This document shows, in pieces, positions 8,471 to 17,079 of a DNA stretch of 64,000 nucleotides. The stretch's first letter is position 1, and each line of letters opens with the position of its first letter. A model generated the notes under the pieces. The model was not told where the DNA came from. It ran no database searches and saw nothing but the letters and a program-made list of their open reading frames with translations. The stretch comes from Pseudomonas neustonica (GTDB taxonomy: Bacteria > Pseudomonadota > Gammaproteobacteria > Pseudomonadales > Pseudomonadaceae), in assembly GCF_003797945.1 (NCBI RefSeq), contig NZ_RKKU01000001.1, positions 1 through 64,000 on the forward strand. Reading direction: 5' to 3'. The position numbers and the translations under genes were made by a program.

Positions 8471-10909
8471 ATGACCACTGATTCTTCTGAGCTGCAACAG
8501 ACATTGCGCCTGAAACCCGAACAACTCACTGTGCCCATTGATCTTGCCAATATGGGATTCACCACGACGGATGATCTTGAGCCGTTTCGCGGCATTCTTG
8601 GTCAGGAGCGTGCGGTGGAGGCCCTGCAGTTTGGGGTTGCCATGCATCGCCCCGGGTATAACGTCTTTGTCATGGGCGAGCCGGGTACCGGTCGGTTCTC
8701 CTACGTACAGCGCTATCTGCGTGCCGAAGCCAAACGCCAAATCACGCCGCAGGACTGTGTTTACGTCAACAACTTCGACGAGCCGCGTGAGCCTTGGGTG
8801 ATCAGTCTGGCCCCCGGCTCGGCTGGTGAGCTGATCGCAACGATCGAGCAGCTCATTGATAACTTGCTGGCAACCTTTCCGGCAGTATTCGAGCACCCGG
8901 CTTATCAGCAGAAGAAAAGCGCTATCGATCGCGCCTTCAATCAACGCTACGACCGCGCCATTGATTCGGTAGAGCGGCGCGCGCTGGAAAAGAGCATCGC
9001 TATTTATCGCGACGCGCAGAATATTGCCTTCACCCCGATGAAAGAGGGCAAGGCACTGGACGAGGCTGACTTCTCGCAGCTGCCGGAGGCCGAGCGCGAC
9101 CGTTTTCATGCTGATATCTCGGCCTTGGAAGAGGTGCTCAATGAGGAGCTATCCAGCCTGCCGCAATGGAAGCGTGAGTCGAGCAATCAGCTGCGCGAAC
9201 TCAACGATCAGACTATTACCGATGCGCTGCATCCTCTGCTTGAGCCGCTACTGGAGACCTACTGTGGTAACCAGGCGGTCTGTGAGTATTTGCAGGCGCT
9301 GCGTCAGAACCTGTTGAAAACCGTCATCGACCAACTCGTAGAGGAGCGGGTGCTTGAGGCCAAGCCGGATGCTTACAAAAAGCAGATGCTGACCGAACAG
9401 TATTGCCCCAGCCTCATTGTTGGGCATGACGGCAGCGGTGGTGCACCGGTTGTGCATGAACCTCACCCATCCTATGACAACCTGTTTGGGCGAGTTGAGT
9501 ACAGCCCGGAACAAGGTGGCCTGGTAACCAGTTACCGGCATATTCGCTCGGGAGCACTGCATCGGGCCAATGGCGGTTATCTGGTGCTGGAAGCAGAAAA
9601 GCTGTTGAGTGAGCCCTTTGTCTGGGATGCCTTGAAGCGTGCTCTGCATTCGCGCGTGCTGAAAATGGAGTCGCCCTGGGCTGATATGAGCAGGCTGGCC
9701 ACGGTGACGCTGACCCCTCAGGTGATTCCGCTTAATTTGAAGGTCCTGATCATTGGCTCGCGGCAGATTTATTACGCATTGCAGGATATGGATCCGGACT
9801 TTCAGGAGATGTTTCGGGTACTGGTCGACTTTGACGAAGATCTGCCGCGTACCACAGACAGCATCGAGGGCATGGCACAGCTACTCAAGACCCGCACCTC
9901 TGAGGAAGGAATGGCGCCCCTCACTGCCGCAGCGGTAGCCCGAGTGCTGACGTACAGCGCACGCCTGGCCGAGCACCAGACTCGCCTGTCGGCACGCATC
10001 AGCGATATCTTTCAACTGGTTGCCGAAGCCGATTTTTTGCGCCAGTTGGCGGGTGATCCACTGAGTGATACAGCGCATATCGAGCGTGCGCTGCATGCCA
10101 AGGAGACCCGCACCGGTCGTGTTAGCGCGCGTATTCGTGAAGATATGGTCTCAGGTGTGATTCTGATTGATACCCAAGGCGCGGCGGTGGGCAAATGCAA
10201 CGGACTTACTGTGCTTGAAGTGGGGGATTCAGTGTTTGGCGTGCCAGCGCGTATCAGCGCCACGGTTTATCCCGGCGGCAGCGGCATTGTCGATATCGAA
10301 CGTGAGGTGAATCTGGGACAGCCTATTCACTCCAAGGGTGTGATGATTTTAACCGGTTATCTTGGCAGCCGTTACGCACAGAATCATCCGCTGGAAATTT
10401 CAGCGAGTATTGCGCTGGAGCAGTCCTACGGATATGTGGATGGTGACAGCGCCTCTCTGGGTGAGGTCTGTACGCTGATCTCTGCCATGTCGCGTACGCC
10501 CTTACAGCAGTGCTACGCCATTACCGGTTCGATTAACCAGTTTGGTGAAGTACAGGCGGTGGGCGGCGTAAACGAAAAGATTGAAGGTTTCTTCCGCTTG
10601 TGCGAAGCGCGTGGCCTGACCGGTAAGCAGGGCGCGATTATCCCCCGTTCGAACGTACCTAACCTGATGCTGGATGAGGCCGTGCTGGAAGCAGTGCGCT
10701 CTGGTCAGTTTGCCATTTACGCCGTCGCCCATGTGGATGAGGCGCTCTCTCTGCTGGCGGGTGAGCCTGCTGGTGAAATGAATGCGGATGGCTGCTTTGC
10801 GGAAGGGAGCATTAACGCGCGGGTCGTTGCTCGTTTGGCCGAGATCGCCGAGCGCGATCGAGAGGAAGAGGTTGAAGAGGAAGAGGCGCCCGTCGCTACT
10901 AAGGGCTGA
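8471..10909 (+). CDS. Lon-like ATP-dependent protease (AAA_32 / Lon_C)
   Basis: This is a cytoplasmic AAA+ protease of the Lon-related family with an N-terminal AAA_32 region and a C-terminal Lon protease domain. The Ser-Lys dyad is present: Ser660 in DGDSAS and Lys703 in GVNEKIEG. The phosphate loop reads G-E-P-G-T-G-R (69-75), with Arg where Lys is usual, which I recall as common in this subfamily. A longer frame opens at 8396, but the ATG at 8471 (812 residues, beginning MTTDSSELQQ) fits family starts better. The C-terminus is very acidic (EEVEEEEAP). Its targets are unknown. Confidence 0.88.
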   Translation: MTTDSSELQQTLRLKPEQLTVPIDLANMGFTTTDDLEPFRGILGQERAVEALQFGVAMHRPGYNVFVMGEPGTGRFSYVQRYLRAEAKRQITPQDCVYVNNFDEPREPWVISLAPGSAGELIATIEQLIDNLLATFPAVFEHPAYQQKKSAIDRAFNQRYDRAIDSVERRALEKSIAIYRDAQNIAFTPMKEGKALDEADFSQLPEAERDRFHADISALEEVLNEELSSLPQWKRESSNQLRELNDQTITDALHPLLEPLLETYCGNQAVCEYLQALRQNLLKTVIDQLVEERVLEAKPDAYKKQMLTEQYCPSLIVGHDGSGGAPVVHEPHPSYDNLFGRVEYSPEQGGLVTSYRHIRSGALHRANGGYLVLEAEKLLSEPFVWDALKRALHSRVLKMESPWADMSRLATVTLTPQVIPLNLKVLIIGSRQIYYALQDMDPDFQEMFRVLVDFDEDLPRTTDSIEGMAQLLKTRTSEEGMAPLTAAAVARVLTYSARLAEHQTRLSARISDIFQLVAEADFLRQLAGDPLSDTAHIERALHAKETRTGRVSARIREDMVSGVILIDTQGAAVGKCNGLTVLEVGDSVFGVPARISATVYPGGSGIVDIEREVNLGQPIHSKGVMILTGYLGSRYAQNHPLEISASIALEQSYGYVDGDSASLGEVCTLISAMSRTPLQQCYAITGSINQFGEVQAVGGVNEKIEGFFRLCEARGLTGKQGAIIPRSNVPNLMLDEAVLEAVRSGQFAIYAVAHVDEALSLLAGEPAGEMNADGCFAEGSINARVVARLAEIAERDREEEVEEEEAPVATKG

Positions 10910-10960
10910 CCCCTTATGTAGCGGCGTTTAAGCCGTTCTTTGCATAGCTTGCCCACAGAG

Positions 10961-10969
10961 TTATCCACA
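10961..10969 (+). promoter_or_regulatory. DnaA box (perfect consensus TTATCCACA)
   Basis: The nine bases match the strict DnaA consensus exactly and lie in the left copy of the 18-base direct repeat. A single 9-mer can occur by chance; the repeat and the nearby boxes make binding more likely. Confidence 0.55.
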
Positions 10970-11195
10970 GAGCTTTGATGTGCATTGTTCGACATTGTCG
11001 AGTCGTATATAAAAAATGGGGCTTGACCTTGTTCTGCAAGTATGAATTCTGCCTGCTGGTCAGCTTTCTACAAGCTCCGTGGCACTAGGTCTCTAGCGAT
11101 GCATTGGTTGGCGCGAGTGCAGTTCTGCAATTGGGTGTTTTTTGAGCGGCTTGGTCCAGCGCTCGTGTTTGCAGGGCAGGACAGAGTTATCTGTC

Positions 11196-11204
11196 TTTTG
11201 CACA
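11196..11204 (+). promoter_or_regulatory. DnaA box (relaxed consensus TTTTGCACA)
   Basis: This fits TTWTNCACA and lies five bases before a perfect box in the same orientation, a spacing suited to cooperative DnaA binding. Confidence 0.4.
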
Positions 11205-11209
11205 CAGAG

Positions 11210-11218
11210 TTATCCACA
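11210..11218 (+). promoter_or_regulatory. DnaA box (perfect consensus TTATCCACA)
   Basis: This is the second perfect box, in the right copy of the 18-base repeat. An inverted near-match, TGTGCACAA (one mismatch to the relaxed consensus), follows at 11224-11232. Confidence 0.55.
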
Positions 11219-11381
11219 GATACTGTGCACAACTGCGTTGCGCCGCTACAGGTTCGGCGTTCGCGCACCGAATGGTTAGCGGAAAATACGCGTTGCTGTG
11301 CGGATTGCGAGGAAATGAACACAGATCCTAGTATCATGGCGCCCTTTATTAGGTCCTTTCTGATTCGAGGTGATAGCAGTG

Positions 11382-11897
11382 ATGGAGCGTTTACTGGAAA
11401 ACACGATGTATTCAGCGCGCTGGATTCTGGCTCCGATCTACTTTGGTCTGTCCTTTGCGCTGCTGGCGCTGGCGGTAAAGTTTTTCCAGGAGCTGCTGCA
11501 TCTAGCGCCGCACCTGCTGGAGATCGCCGAGGCTGATCTGATTCTGGTGGTGTTATCGCTGGTTGATATGGCTTTGGTTGGCGGGCTGTTGGTTATGGTG
11601 ATGATTTCCGGCTATGAGAATTTTGTCTCTCAATTGGATATTGAAGAGGGACGGGAAAAGCTCAACTGGTTGGGCAAGATGGATTCCGGGTCGCTGAAGA
11701 TGAAAGTGGCTGCGTCCATTGTCGCCATTTCCTCTATTCATCTGCTCAAAGTGTTCATGAACGCGCAGAATATCCCCAACGACAAACTCATGTGGTACGT
11801 GATTATCCACATGACCTTTGTCGTGTCGGCCTTTGCTATGGGGATTTTGGATAAGCTGGCAAAAACCGGCAAAGGCGAAGCCGCCCTGCCGGACTGA
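11382..11897 (+). CDS. yqhA: YqhA / UPF0114 family inner-membrane protein
   Basis: The 171-residue protein closely resembles E. coli YqhA along its length: MERLLEN at the start, then [27 protein letters not shown] and [17 protein letters not shown]. Three to four hydrophobic segments predict an integral inner-membrane protein. Its function is unknown. The frame opens at a GTG at 11370, but the ATG at 11382 gives the conserved family N-terminus. Its stop codon directly abuts that of the convergent rlmG gene. The long upstream region carries DnaA boxes. Confidence 0.88.
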   Translation: MERLLENTMYSARWILAPIYFGLSFALLALAVKFFQELLHLAPHLLEIAEADLILVVLSLVDMALVGGLLVMVMISGYENFVSQLDIEEGREKLNWLGKMDSGSLKMKVAASIVAISSIHLLKVFMNAQNIPNDKLMWYVIIHMTFVVSAFAMGILDKLAKTGKGEAALPD

Positions 11898-13016
11898 TCA
11901 GGTGGCCAGTAGCACCACGAACTTGTCAGACGCCGCCAGCTGAGTCACCTGGCTGAAGTACTGCTTCAGTTTGACGTGATATCCCAGGTGGCGATTGCCC
12001 ACCACCAACAATCGGCCGCCGGGCTTCAACGCGCTGCGGCTTTGCTGGAAAAGCCTGAGGGCAATATCATCGCCAATAACCTGTTGCTGATGAAAGGGCG
12101 GGTTGCATAGCACAACGTCCAGAGAGTCGGGCGTTATCCCGATTAGTCCGTCATTGACCCTGAACTCTGCTGTTCGGCCGGGGAGCGCATTGGTGAAGTT
12201 CTGCTTGGCGCTGGCAACGGCCGCGTAGGATTCGTCACAGAACAGCAGCTGTGCCTGCGCGTTGTGCAGCGCTGCCATTATCCCAAGCGCACCATTACCG
12301 CAGCCCAGATCCGCGATGTTAGTAGCGGTAGCCGTCTGCTCGGCAATGAGCGGCAGCATAACGCGGGTGCCTATATCCAGCCGCTCACGTGAGAAGACGC
12401 CGGGCTGGTTGCACAGGCTGATGTCGGTGCCATCGAGAGCGTAGTGGCTGACCAGCGGCTGAGTTGGTGGTATCAGCTGTGGATCGAAACTGGCGCTCAG
12501 CAAGCGGGCTTTCTTCCAGCCCAATGAGGCCTGGTAGGGCCCGATATATCTAGCCAGCAGATCACCGGCCCTTGGCGGCAGGTGCTTGATCATGGCGCCG
12601 GCCATCACCACCGCGCCGGGCAGTAAACGAGGGCGCAAGCGGCGTAACTGGTCTTCCAGCAGGGTAAGGCTTTTGGGTACGCGCAAGAGTACCTGCTGAT
12701 ATTGCCCCGGCGGAGATTGGTCGCCGGGTACCATTTCAATCTGCCCGCTAGCTAACTGGTTTATGCGCAGGTTTTCGGTCAGGGCCAGTTCACTCAGGTG
12801 GGAGTCTCCCCAGCTGCAAGGCTGATGAGCCGCTAGCGCGCAGGCGAGGGCGCCAAACTGATCGTTGATGATCAGCAGCGGTCCTGGTTCCGGCTGTGCT
12901 TGTAATTGGCGCAGCAAGTAATGATCGGCTGCGTCAAATGCCTGCAGTGTGGGGTTCTGCGTCGGTGGATAACGCGTTAGCGACAAAGCGCCGTAGGGGG
13001 AGTCGAAAGCGTGCAT
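11898..13016 (-). CDS. rlmG: 23S rRNA (guanine-1835-N2)-methyltransferase RlmG
   Basis: RlmG methylates G1835 of 23S rRNA using S-adenosylmethionine. The 372 residues align from memory with E. coli RlmG throughout: an inactive N-terminal methyltransferase-like domain, then a catalytic domain with DLGCGNG (236-242) binding SAM and the NPPF motif (305-308) typical of guanine-N2 methylases. The frame can be extended to 13133, but the ATG at 13016 starts at the conserved MHAFDSPYGALSL and gives family length. It is convergent with yqhA, and mscL lies just upstream on the same strand. Confidence 0.88.
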   Translation of the reverse strand: MHAFDSPYGALSLTRYPPTQNPTLQAFDAADHYLLRQLQAQPEPGPLLIINDQFGALACALAAHQPCSWGDSHLSELALTENLRINQLASGQIEMVPGDQSPPGQYQQVLLRVPKSLTLLEDQLRRLRPRLLPGAVVMAGAMIKHLPPRAGDLLARYIGPYQASLGWKKARLLSASFDPQLIPPTQPLVSHYALDGTDISLCNQPGVFSRERLDIGTRVMLPLIAEQTATATNIADLGCGNGALGIMAALHNAQAQLLFCDESYAAVASAKQNFTNALPGRTAEFRVNDGLIGITPDSLDVVLCNPPFHQQQVIGDDIALRLFQQSRSALKPGGRLLVVGNRHLGYHVKLKQYFSQVTQLAASDKFVVLLAT

Positions 13017-13092
13017 GCGCGGCCCGGTTGTGATCTGGATGGGCAGTATAGCGCAGCTGCATCGGGGGGCGGTGCGAGCGCCCCCGCAGCGG

Positions 13093-13500
13093 TCAGGTGT
13101 TTTGCTGTTTAAGCAGGTCGCGTATTTCGCCAAGCAGGATTTCTTCTCTGGACTGCGCTTGAGGCGCGGGGGGCGTAGCTTCCTCCTTGCGTTTGAGACT
13201 ATTCATTACCCGCACTGCGACGAAGATGGCTGCGGCGATGATCAGAAAATCAACGACGCTCTGAATGAACAATCCGTAGCCTAACGTCACCGCTGGCAGC
13301 TCACCTTGGGCTTCTTTTAGAACGATTGCCAGGTCGGCGAAGTCGACGCCGCCAATCATCAGCCCCAGCGGTGGCATGACCACATTGGTTACGAATGAGG
13401 AGACTACTTTGCCAAACGCGGCGCCAATGATGATGCCAACTGCCATATCAACTACGTTGCCGCGCAGGGCGAAGGTCTTGAATTCTTTCAACATGCTCAT
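13093..13500 (-). CDS. mscL: Large-conductance mechanosensitive channel MscL
   Basis: MscL is the pentameric inner-membrane pore that opens under membrane tension and releases solutes in osmotic downshock. The 135 residues show the hallmark start [20 protein letters not shown], the first transmembrane helix (about 15-45), the second (about 72-98) and a charged C-terminal helix. A GTG at 13506 is possible, but GAGGA lies seven bases before the ATG at 13500, favouring that start. It sits between rlmG and the polyphosphate phosphotransferase gene, all on the minus strand. Confidence 0.95.
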   Translation of the reverse strand: MSMLKEFKTFALRGNVVDMAVGIIIGAAFGKVVSSFVTNVVMPPLGLMIGGVDFADLAIVLKEAQGELPAVTLGYGLFIQSVVDFLIIAAAIFVAVRVMNSLKRKEEATPPAPQAQSREEILLGEIRDLLKQQNT

Positions 13501-13555
13501 AGGCACATCCTCGCGAGCGCCGGATTGGCGCGTGAGCCTAGATAATGCGTAGGCT

Positions 13556-15001
13556 TCAGGATTGTTTCAATCGTTTTTGCAGCGTATCGCAAACGATGCG
13601 CAGTGCCTGAATACGGGCATAGCGTTTATCGGTTGAGGGTATTACGTGCCAGGGCGCTTGCGGCGTAGCGGTGTTCTCCACCATATCGTTCATGGCGTTG
13701 ACGTAGTCAGACCACTTGTCGCGGTTGCGCCAGTCTTCGTCGGTCAGCTTGTACCTTTTGGTTGGTGATTTCTCACGGTCCTCGAAGCGCGACAATTGCT
13801 CTTCTGGCGTGATAGCCAGCCAGAACTTGATTATCAAGGTCCCTGCTTTATGCAGCTGCGCCTCAAAATCGTTGATTTCCCCATAGGCTTGTTGCCAGCG
13901 AAGGTCAGAGCAGAACCCTTCGATACGCTCGACCAGCACACGTCCATAGTAACTACGGTCAAGGACGACGACTTTGCCGGGTGCCGGAATACGTCGCCAG
14001 AAGCGCAGCAAATAGGGCTGACTGCGCTCTTCTTCTGTGGGCGCTCGCGTGCCATGAACCCGAAGCATGCGCGGATCGAGGCAATGGGTGATGCGCCTGA
14101 TGGTGCCGCCCTTGCCCGCGGCATCGGCGCCCTCGAATACCAGCAGCAGGCTGCTTTTTTGGAAGGCTGGATGACGGGCAAGGTCACGCAGGCGATGCTG
14201 ATAGTGCTCAAGCTCGCGTTTGTAGACATCTTTTTTCAGCTCGTGGTCGTAGTCGAGCTGTTCTAGCCGGTCGCTCTTGCTGGGTTGCCAGTCATGCTCC
14301 TCCGGCACCGCGTCCTTGCCCTGCAGTTTCTGTTTTATTGCCTTGAGCAATAGCTTGCCGACATACAAGTCACGTGCTTCTGCATCGCTGCTGTCGACCT
14401 GAATCCAAGGTGCAATAGGCGTTGAGGTTAACTCACTCATGCGCTTGGCCGCTTCACGCACCTTGGTGTACTCCGTGGTGCTGAATTCGCCCCATTCGCG
14501 CATCGCCAGGCTGTCGTACTGTTTTTGCTGCTCCCTGGGTGGGTAATGCTGTGCATGATCGTCATCCAGGTGCAGCCATAGCTTGAGTAGGGTGACGCCT
14601 TCAGCCGCCAACTGATTCTCGAAGCGCGTTACCTGTTCCATTTCACTCTTGAATCGAGTGTCTGACATGCGCCCTCGGCTCAGTTGAATCAGCGGCTGGT
14701 GATACCAGGAGCCAAGATAAAAGCCCAGGGTTCCTGCCGGAGGGAGGCTGCGCCAATAGCGCCAGAGTCGCGGCATCTTGCGCTCAATACCCTGCGGTAG
14801 AGTGAAGGCTCGGGTGTTCAGATAACGGTTATCCAGCCATTCGTAAAAGGTATAAATCAGCTCTGCCTTGCCCGCCAGGTCATTGCCACTGACCAACAGT
14901 AGTACCGGCCCAAGGTTGGCTTTCTGCAGTTCAAATTGCGCTTCAAGCAAATCTTCGCAGAGCGCCTCACGCTGTTTTTTCAGACTTTTGTGCTTACTCA
15001 T
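13556..15001 (-). CDS. pap: Polyphosphate:AMP phosphotransferase (two-domain PPK2)
   Basis: This enzyme transfers phosphate from polyphosphate to AMP, making ADP. The protein has two PPK2 domains in tandem. The first (about 30-240) has a degenerate nucleotide loop, [10 protein letters not shown]. The second (about 270-480) has an intact [10 protein letters not shown] loop and the [16 protein letters not shown] lid region. That one-degenerate, one-active layout is typical of class II PPK2 enzymes of pseudomonads. A TTG at 15049 opens the frame, but the ATG at 15001, preceded by AAAGG, gives 481 residues and is preferred. It is divergent from radA. Confidence 0.88.
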   Translation of the reverse strand: MSKHKSLKKQREALCEDLLEAQFELQKANLGPVLLLVSGNDLAGKAELIYTFYEWLDNRYLNTRAFTLPQGIERKMPRLWRYWRSLPPAGTLGFYLGSWYHQPLIQLSRGRMSDTRFKSEMEQVTRFENQLAAEGVTLLKLWLHLDDDHAQHYPPREQQKQYDSLAMREWGEFSTTEYTKVREAAKRMSELTSTPIAPWIQVDSSDAEARDLYVGKLLLKAIKQKLQGKDAVPEEHDWQPSKSDRLEQLDYDHELKKDVYKRELEHYQHRLRDLARHPAFQKSSLLLVFEGADAAGKGGTIRRITHCLDPRMLRVHGTRAPTEEERSQPYLLRFWRRIPAPGKVVVLDRSYYGRVLVERIEGFCSDLRWQQAYGEINDFEAQLHKAGTLIIKFWLAITPEEQLSRFEDREKSPTKRYKLTDEDWRNRDKWSDYVNAMNDMVENTATPQAPWHVIPSTDKRYARIQALRIVCDTLQKRLKQS

Positions 15002-15152
15002 ATACAGGCCTTTGTAGATGCCGTGCGCAGATTTGGCTAAGGCGCTCAAGGCAAGGGTTGTGTGTTGGTTGCCAGCGCGTCAACAATAGCGGCTTTGTGT
15101 TCAGGCTGGTTGCAGTATAGGCCGACACTAACGCATTTCTTGCGGAGGATGC

Positions 15153-16523
15153 ATGGCTAAAGCCAAACGCATATACGGTTGTACCGAATGTGGTGCGACT
15201 TTTTCCAAGTGGGCTGGACAGTGTCCGGAGTGTCAGGCTTGGAATACGCTGGTAGAAACCGTGGTGGATACCACGCCAACCGGCGGCACCCCAGCGCGCA
15301 GCAGTAACTGGACGGGCCAGGAGGCGCAGGTCAAAACTCTCGCCGACGTCAGCACCGAAGAGGTGCCACGTCAGTTGAGCGGTTCCTCAGAGCTGGATCG
15401 GGTGCTGGGTGGCGGGCTGGTTAGCGGTTCGGTAGTGCTGATGGGCGGTGATCCTGGTATTGGTAAGTCGACGATTCTGCTGCAAACGCTCTGTCGGCTC
15501 GCGCAGTCTGTGCCGGCGCTTTACGTAACCGGCGAGGAATCTCAGCAGCAGGTCGCGATGCGAGCACGGCGTCTGGGCTTGCCCGAAGACAAGCTCAAGG
15601 TGATGACTGAAACCTGTATCGAAAGCATTATTGCGACTGCCCGCAAAGAGCAGCCGCGGGTGATGGTGGTAGATTCGATTCAGACCATTTTTACCGAGCA
15701 GCTGCAGTCTGCGCCTGGCGGCGTGGCTCAGGTGCGTGAGAGTGCTGCGCTCTTGGTTCGTTATGCCAAGCAGAGTGGTACCGCGATCTTTCTGGTAGGC
15801 CACGTTACCAAGGAAGGCTCGCTAGCCGGTCCGCGAGTGCTGGAGCACATGGTGGATACCGTGCTGTATTTTGAAGGTGAGTCGGACGGGCGTTATCGCA
15901 TGCTGAGGGCGGTGAAGAACCGCTTTGGCGCGGTAAATGAGTTGGGTGTTTTTGCCATGACCGACAAAGGGTTAAAAGAAGTAGCGAACCCCTCGGCGAT
16001 TTTCCTCTCGCGTTACGACGCGCCCATTCCCGGTAGTGTCGTCATGGCTACCTGGGAAGGCTCCAGACCTATGCTGGTGGAAGTTCAGGCGTTGGTTGAT
16101 ACCAGTCATCTGGGGAATCCTCGGCGGGTCACCCTGGGGTTGGACCAGAACCGTTTGGCCATGTTGTTGGCCGTGCTGCATCGCCACGGCGGGGTGGCTA
16201 CCTACGATCAGGATGTGTTTGTCAACGTGGTGGGGGGCGTCAAGGTGTTGGAGACCGCATCGGATCTAGCGCTGCTGGCAGCGGTGATGTCCAGCTTGCG
16301 CAATCGACCTTTGCCGATGGATTTGATGGTCTTTGGTGAGCTGGGGTTATCTGGCGAGATACGCCCGGTGCCCAGTGGTCAGGAGCGCTTGAAGGAAGCG
16401 GCCAAGCATGGCTTCACCCGTGCCATTGTGCCCAAGGCTAACGCGCCCAAGGAATCGCCCAAAGGCATGGAGGTTATCGCGGTAACGCGCCTTGATCAGG
16501 CTTTGTCAGCGATTTTCGACTAA
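15153..16523 (+). CDS. radA: DNA repair protein RadA
   Basis: RadA is a RecA-like ATPase that drives branch migration in recombination. The 456 residues show a C4 zinc finger (Cys10, Cys13, Cys24, Cys27), a Walker A loop GGDPGIGKST (98-107), the RadA-specific KNRFG motif (255-259) and a C-terminal Lon-protease-like domain with no protease dyad. GGAGG lies just before the ATG. It is followed by a hairpin and a heptamer repeat array, then the convergent mapZ gene, the same neighbour it has in P. aeruginosa. Confidence 0.96.
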   Translation: MAKAKRIYGCTECGATFSKWAGQCPECQAWNTLVETVVDTTPTGGTPARSSNWTGQEAQVKTLADVSTEEVPRQLSGSSELDRVLGGGLVSGSVVLMGGDPGIGKSTILLQTLCRLAQSVPALYVTGEESQQQVAMRARRLGLPEDKLKVMTETCIESIIATARKEQPRVMVVDSIQTIFTEQLQSAPGGVAQVRESAALLVRYAKQSGTAIFLVGHVTKEGSLAGPRVLEHMVDTVLYFEGESDGRYRMLRAVKNRFGAVNELGVFAMTDKGLKEVANPSAIFLSRYDAPIPGSVVMATWEGSRPMLVEVQALVDTSHLGNPRRVTLGLDQNRLAMLLAVLHRHGGVATYDQDVFVNVVGGVKVLETASDLALLAAVMSSLRNRPLPMDLMVFGELGLSGEIRPVPSGQERLKEAAKHGFTRAIVPKANAPKESPKGMEVIAVTRLDQALSAIFD

Positions 16524-16542
16524 ACGCCGCTCTGGCGGCGTT
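16523..16542 (+). terminator. Short GC hairpin after radA
   Basis: AACGCCGC / GCGGCGTT form an 8-base stem with a 4-base loop starting at the radA stop codon. There is no T-run, so termination strength is uncertain; the AAGCNNN arms follow directly. Confidence 0.45.
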
Positions 16543-16548
16543 AGCTTC

Positions 16549-16576
16549 AAGCCGCAAGCCGCAAGCCGCAAGCCGC
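16549..16576 (+). repeat. AAGCCGC heptamer array, four copies (left arm)
   Basis: Four identical tandem copies of AAGCCGC follow the radA hairpin. Facing minus-strand AAGCNNN heptamers lie at 16624-16651, so the two arms could fold into a long imperfect hairpin around a 47-base core that itself has CAGAGG/CCTCTG arms. This is one of several AAGCNNN arrays in the window. Confidence 0.8.
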
Positions 16577-16623
16577 AGGAGCGCAGAGGCAGTAACTTAG
16601 TTCATCACCTCTGTTGTGCACTG

Positions 16624-16651
16624 CCAGCTTGAGGCTTGTCGCTTGAAGCTG
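16624..16651 (-). repeat. AAGCNNN heptamers, minus strand (right arm)
   Basis: On the minus strand the heptamers AAGCGAC, AAGCCTC and AAGCTGG follow a related CAGCTTC unit in strict 7-base phase. They form the opposite arm to 16549-16576 and end 15 bases before the mapZ stop codon. Confidence 0.7.
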
Positions 16652-16666
16652 CTGTAAAGCGCAGGG

Positions 16667-17023
16667 TCAGATCAGCGCTTTCAGCTCACGTTCCAGTAGC
16701 TGTTCATCCCCTGTGTTCAACGCAATCAAGCGACGCAGGTGGCTAATTGAGTCCAGATCAATGTGCGTGCAGGTAAATCCCAGCATGCCTTCTTCGGCGT
16801 GTGCCAGGGCAGCCTCCATGCGTATCTGGCTGCCGTCATTGAGCTCAATTACACTGATGTAGGGCGCATCCTGTATAGAAGCAGACCAGTCATCAGGGGC
16901 CATCACCAGCAGACCATGCAGCGAAATGTCTATCAACTGAACCTGACTTTGCCAGTCATCCTGTTGCAGTAGTGTCTGCGCATCAAAGGGGATACGCGTA
17001 AAACGACGTCGTTCGTCACTCAT
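16667..17023 (-). CDS. mapZ: PilZ-domain c-di-GMP receptor, MapZ-like
   Basis: This 118-residue single-domain PilZ protein has both c-di-GMP-binding motifs: the Arg cluster ERRRFTR (residues 4-10) and D32-I-S34-L-H-G37. It closely resembles P. aeruginosa MapZ (PA4608), including the C-terminal HIDLDSISHLRRL. MapZ binds the chemotaxis methyltransferase CheR1 when c-di-GMP is high and lowers receptor methylation. The frame can extend to 17047, but the ATG at 17023 has GAGG upstream and matches the MapZ start. The position next to radA is also that of MapZ. Function is inferred by orthology. Confidence 0.85.
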   Translation of the reverse strand: MSDERRRFTRIPFDAQTLLQQDDWQSQVQLIDISLHGLLVMAPDDWSASIQDAPYISVIELNDGSQIRMEAALAHAEEGMLGFTCTHIDLDSISHLRRLIALNTGDEQLLERELKALI

Positions 17024-17079
17024 GGAGAGCCTCACCGGGCGATGCATTGATACAGTTACTATAGTCGCTTTTGCACGAC

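Larger units (their letters stand above)
10910..11381. other. 472-base intergenic region with DnaA boxes
   Basis: No convincing gene lies between the Lon-like protease gene and yqhA. The region carries an 18-base direct repeat, CACAGAGTTATCCACAGA, at 10955-10972 and 11204-11221. Each copy contains a perfect DnaA box, and a third relaxed box sits at 11196-11204. An AT-rich stretch (TATATAAAAAA near 11007) lies between the copies. A small palindrome, GACAG...CTGTC, lies near 11181-11195. The composition is unlike the flanking coding DNA. Confidence 0.6.

Noticed and set aside
11042..11536. 164-codon open frame across the DnaA-box region
   Set aside because: It overlaps the start of yqhA in another frame, has no recognisable domain, and runs through repeats and DnaA boxes.
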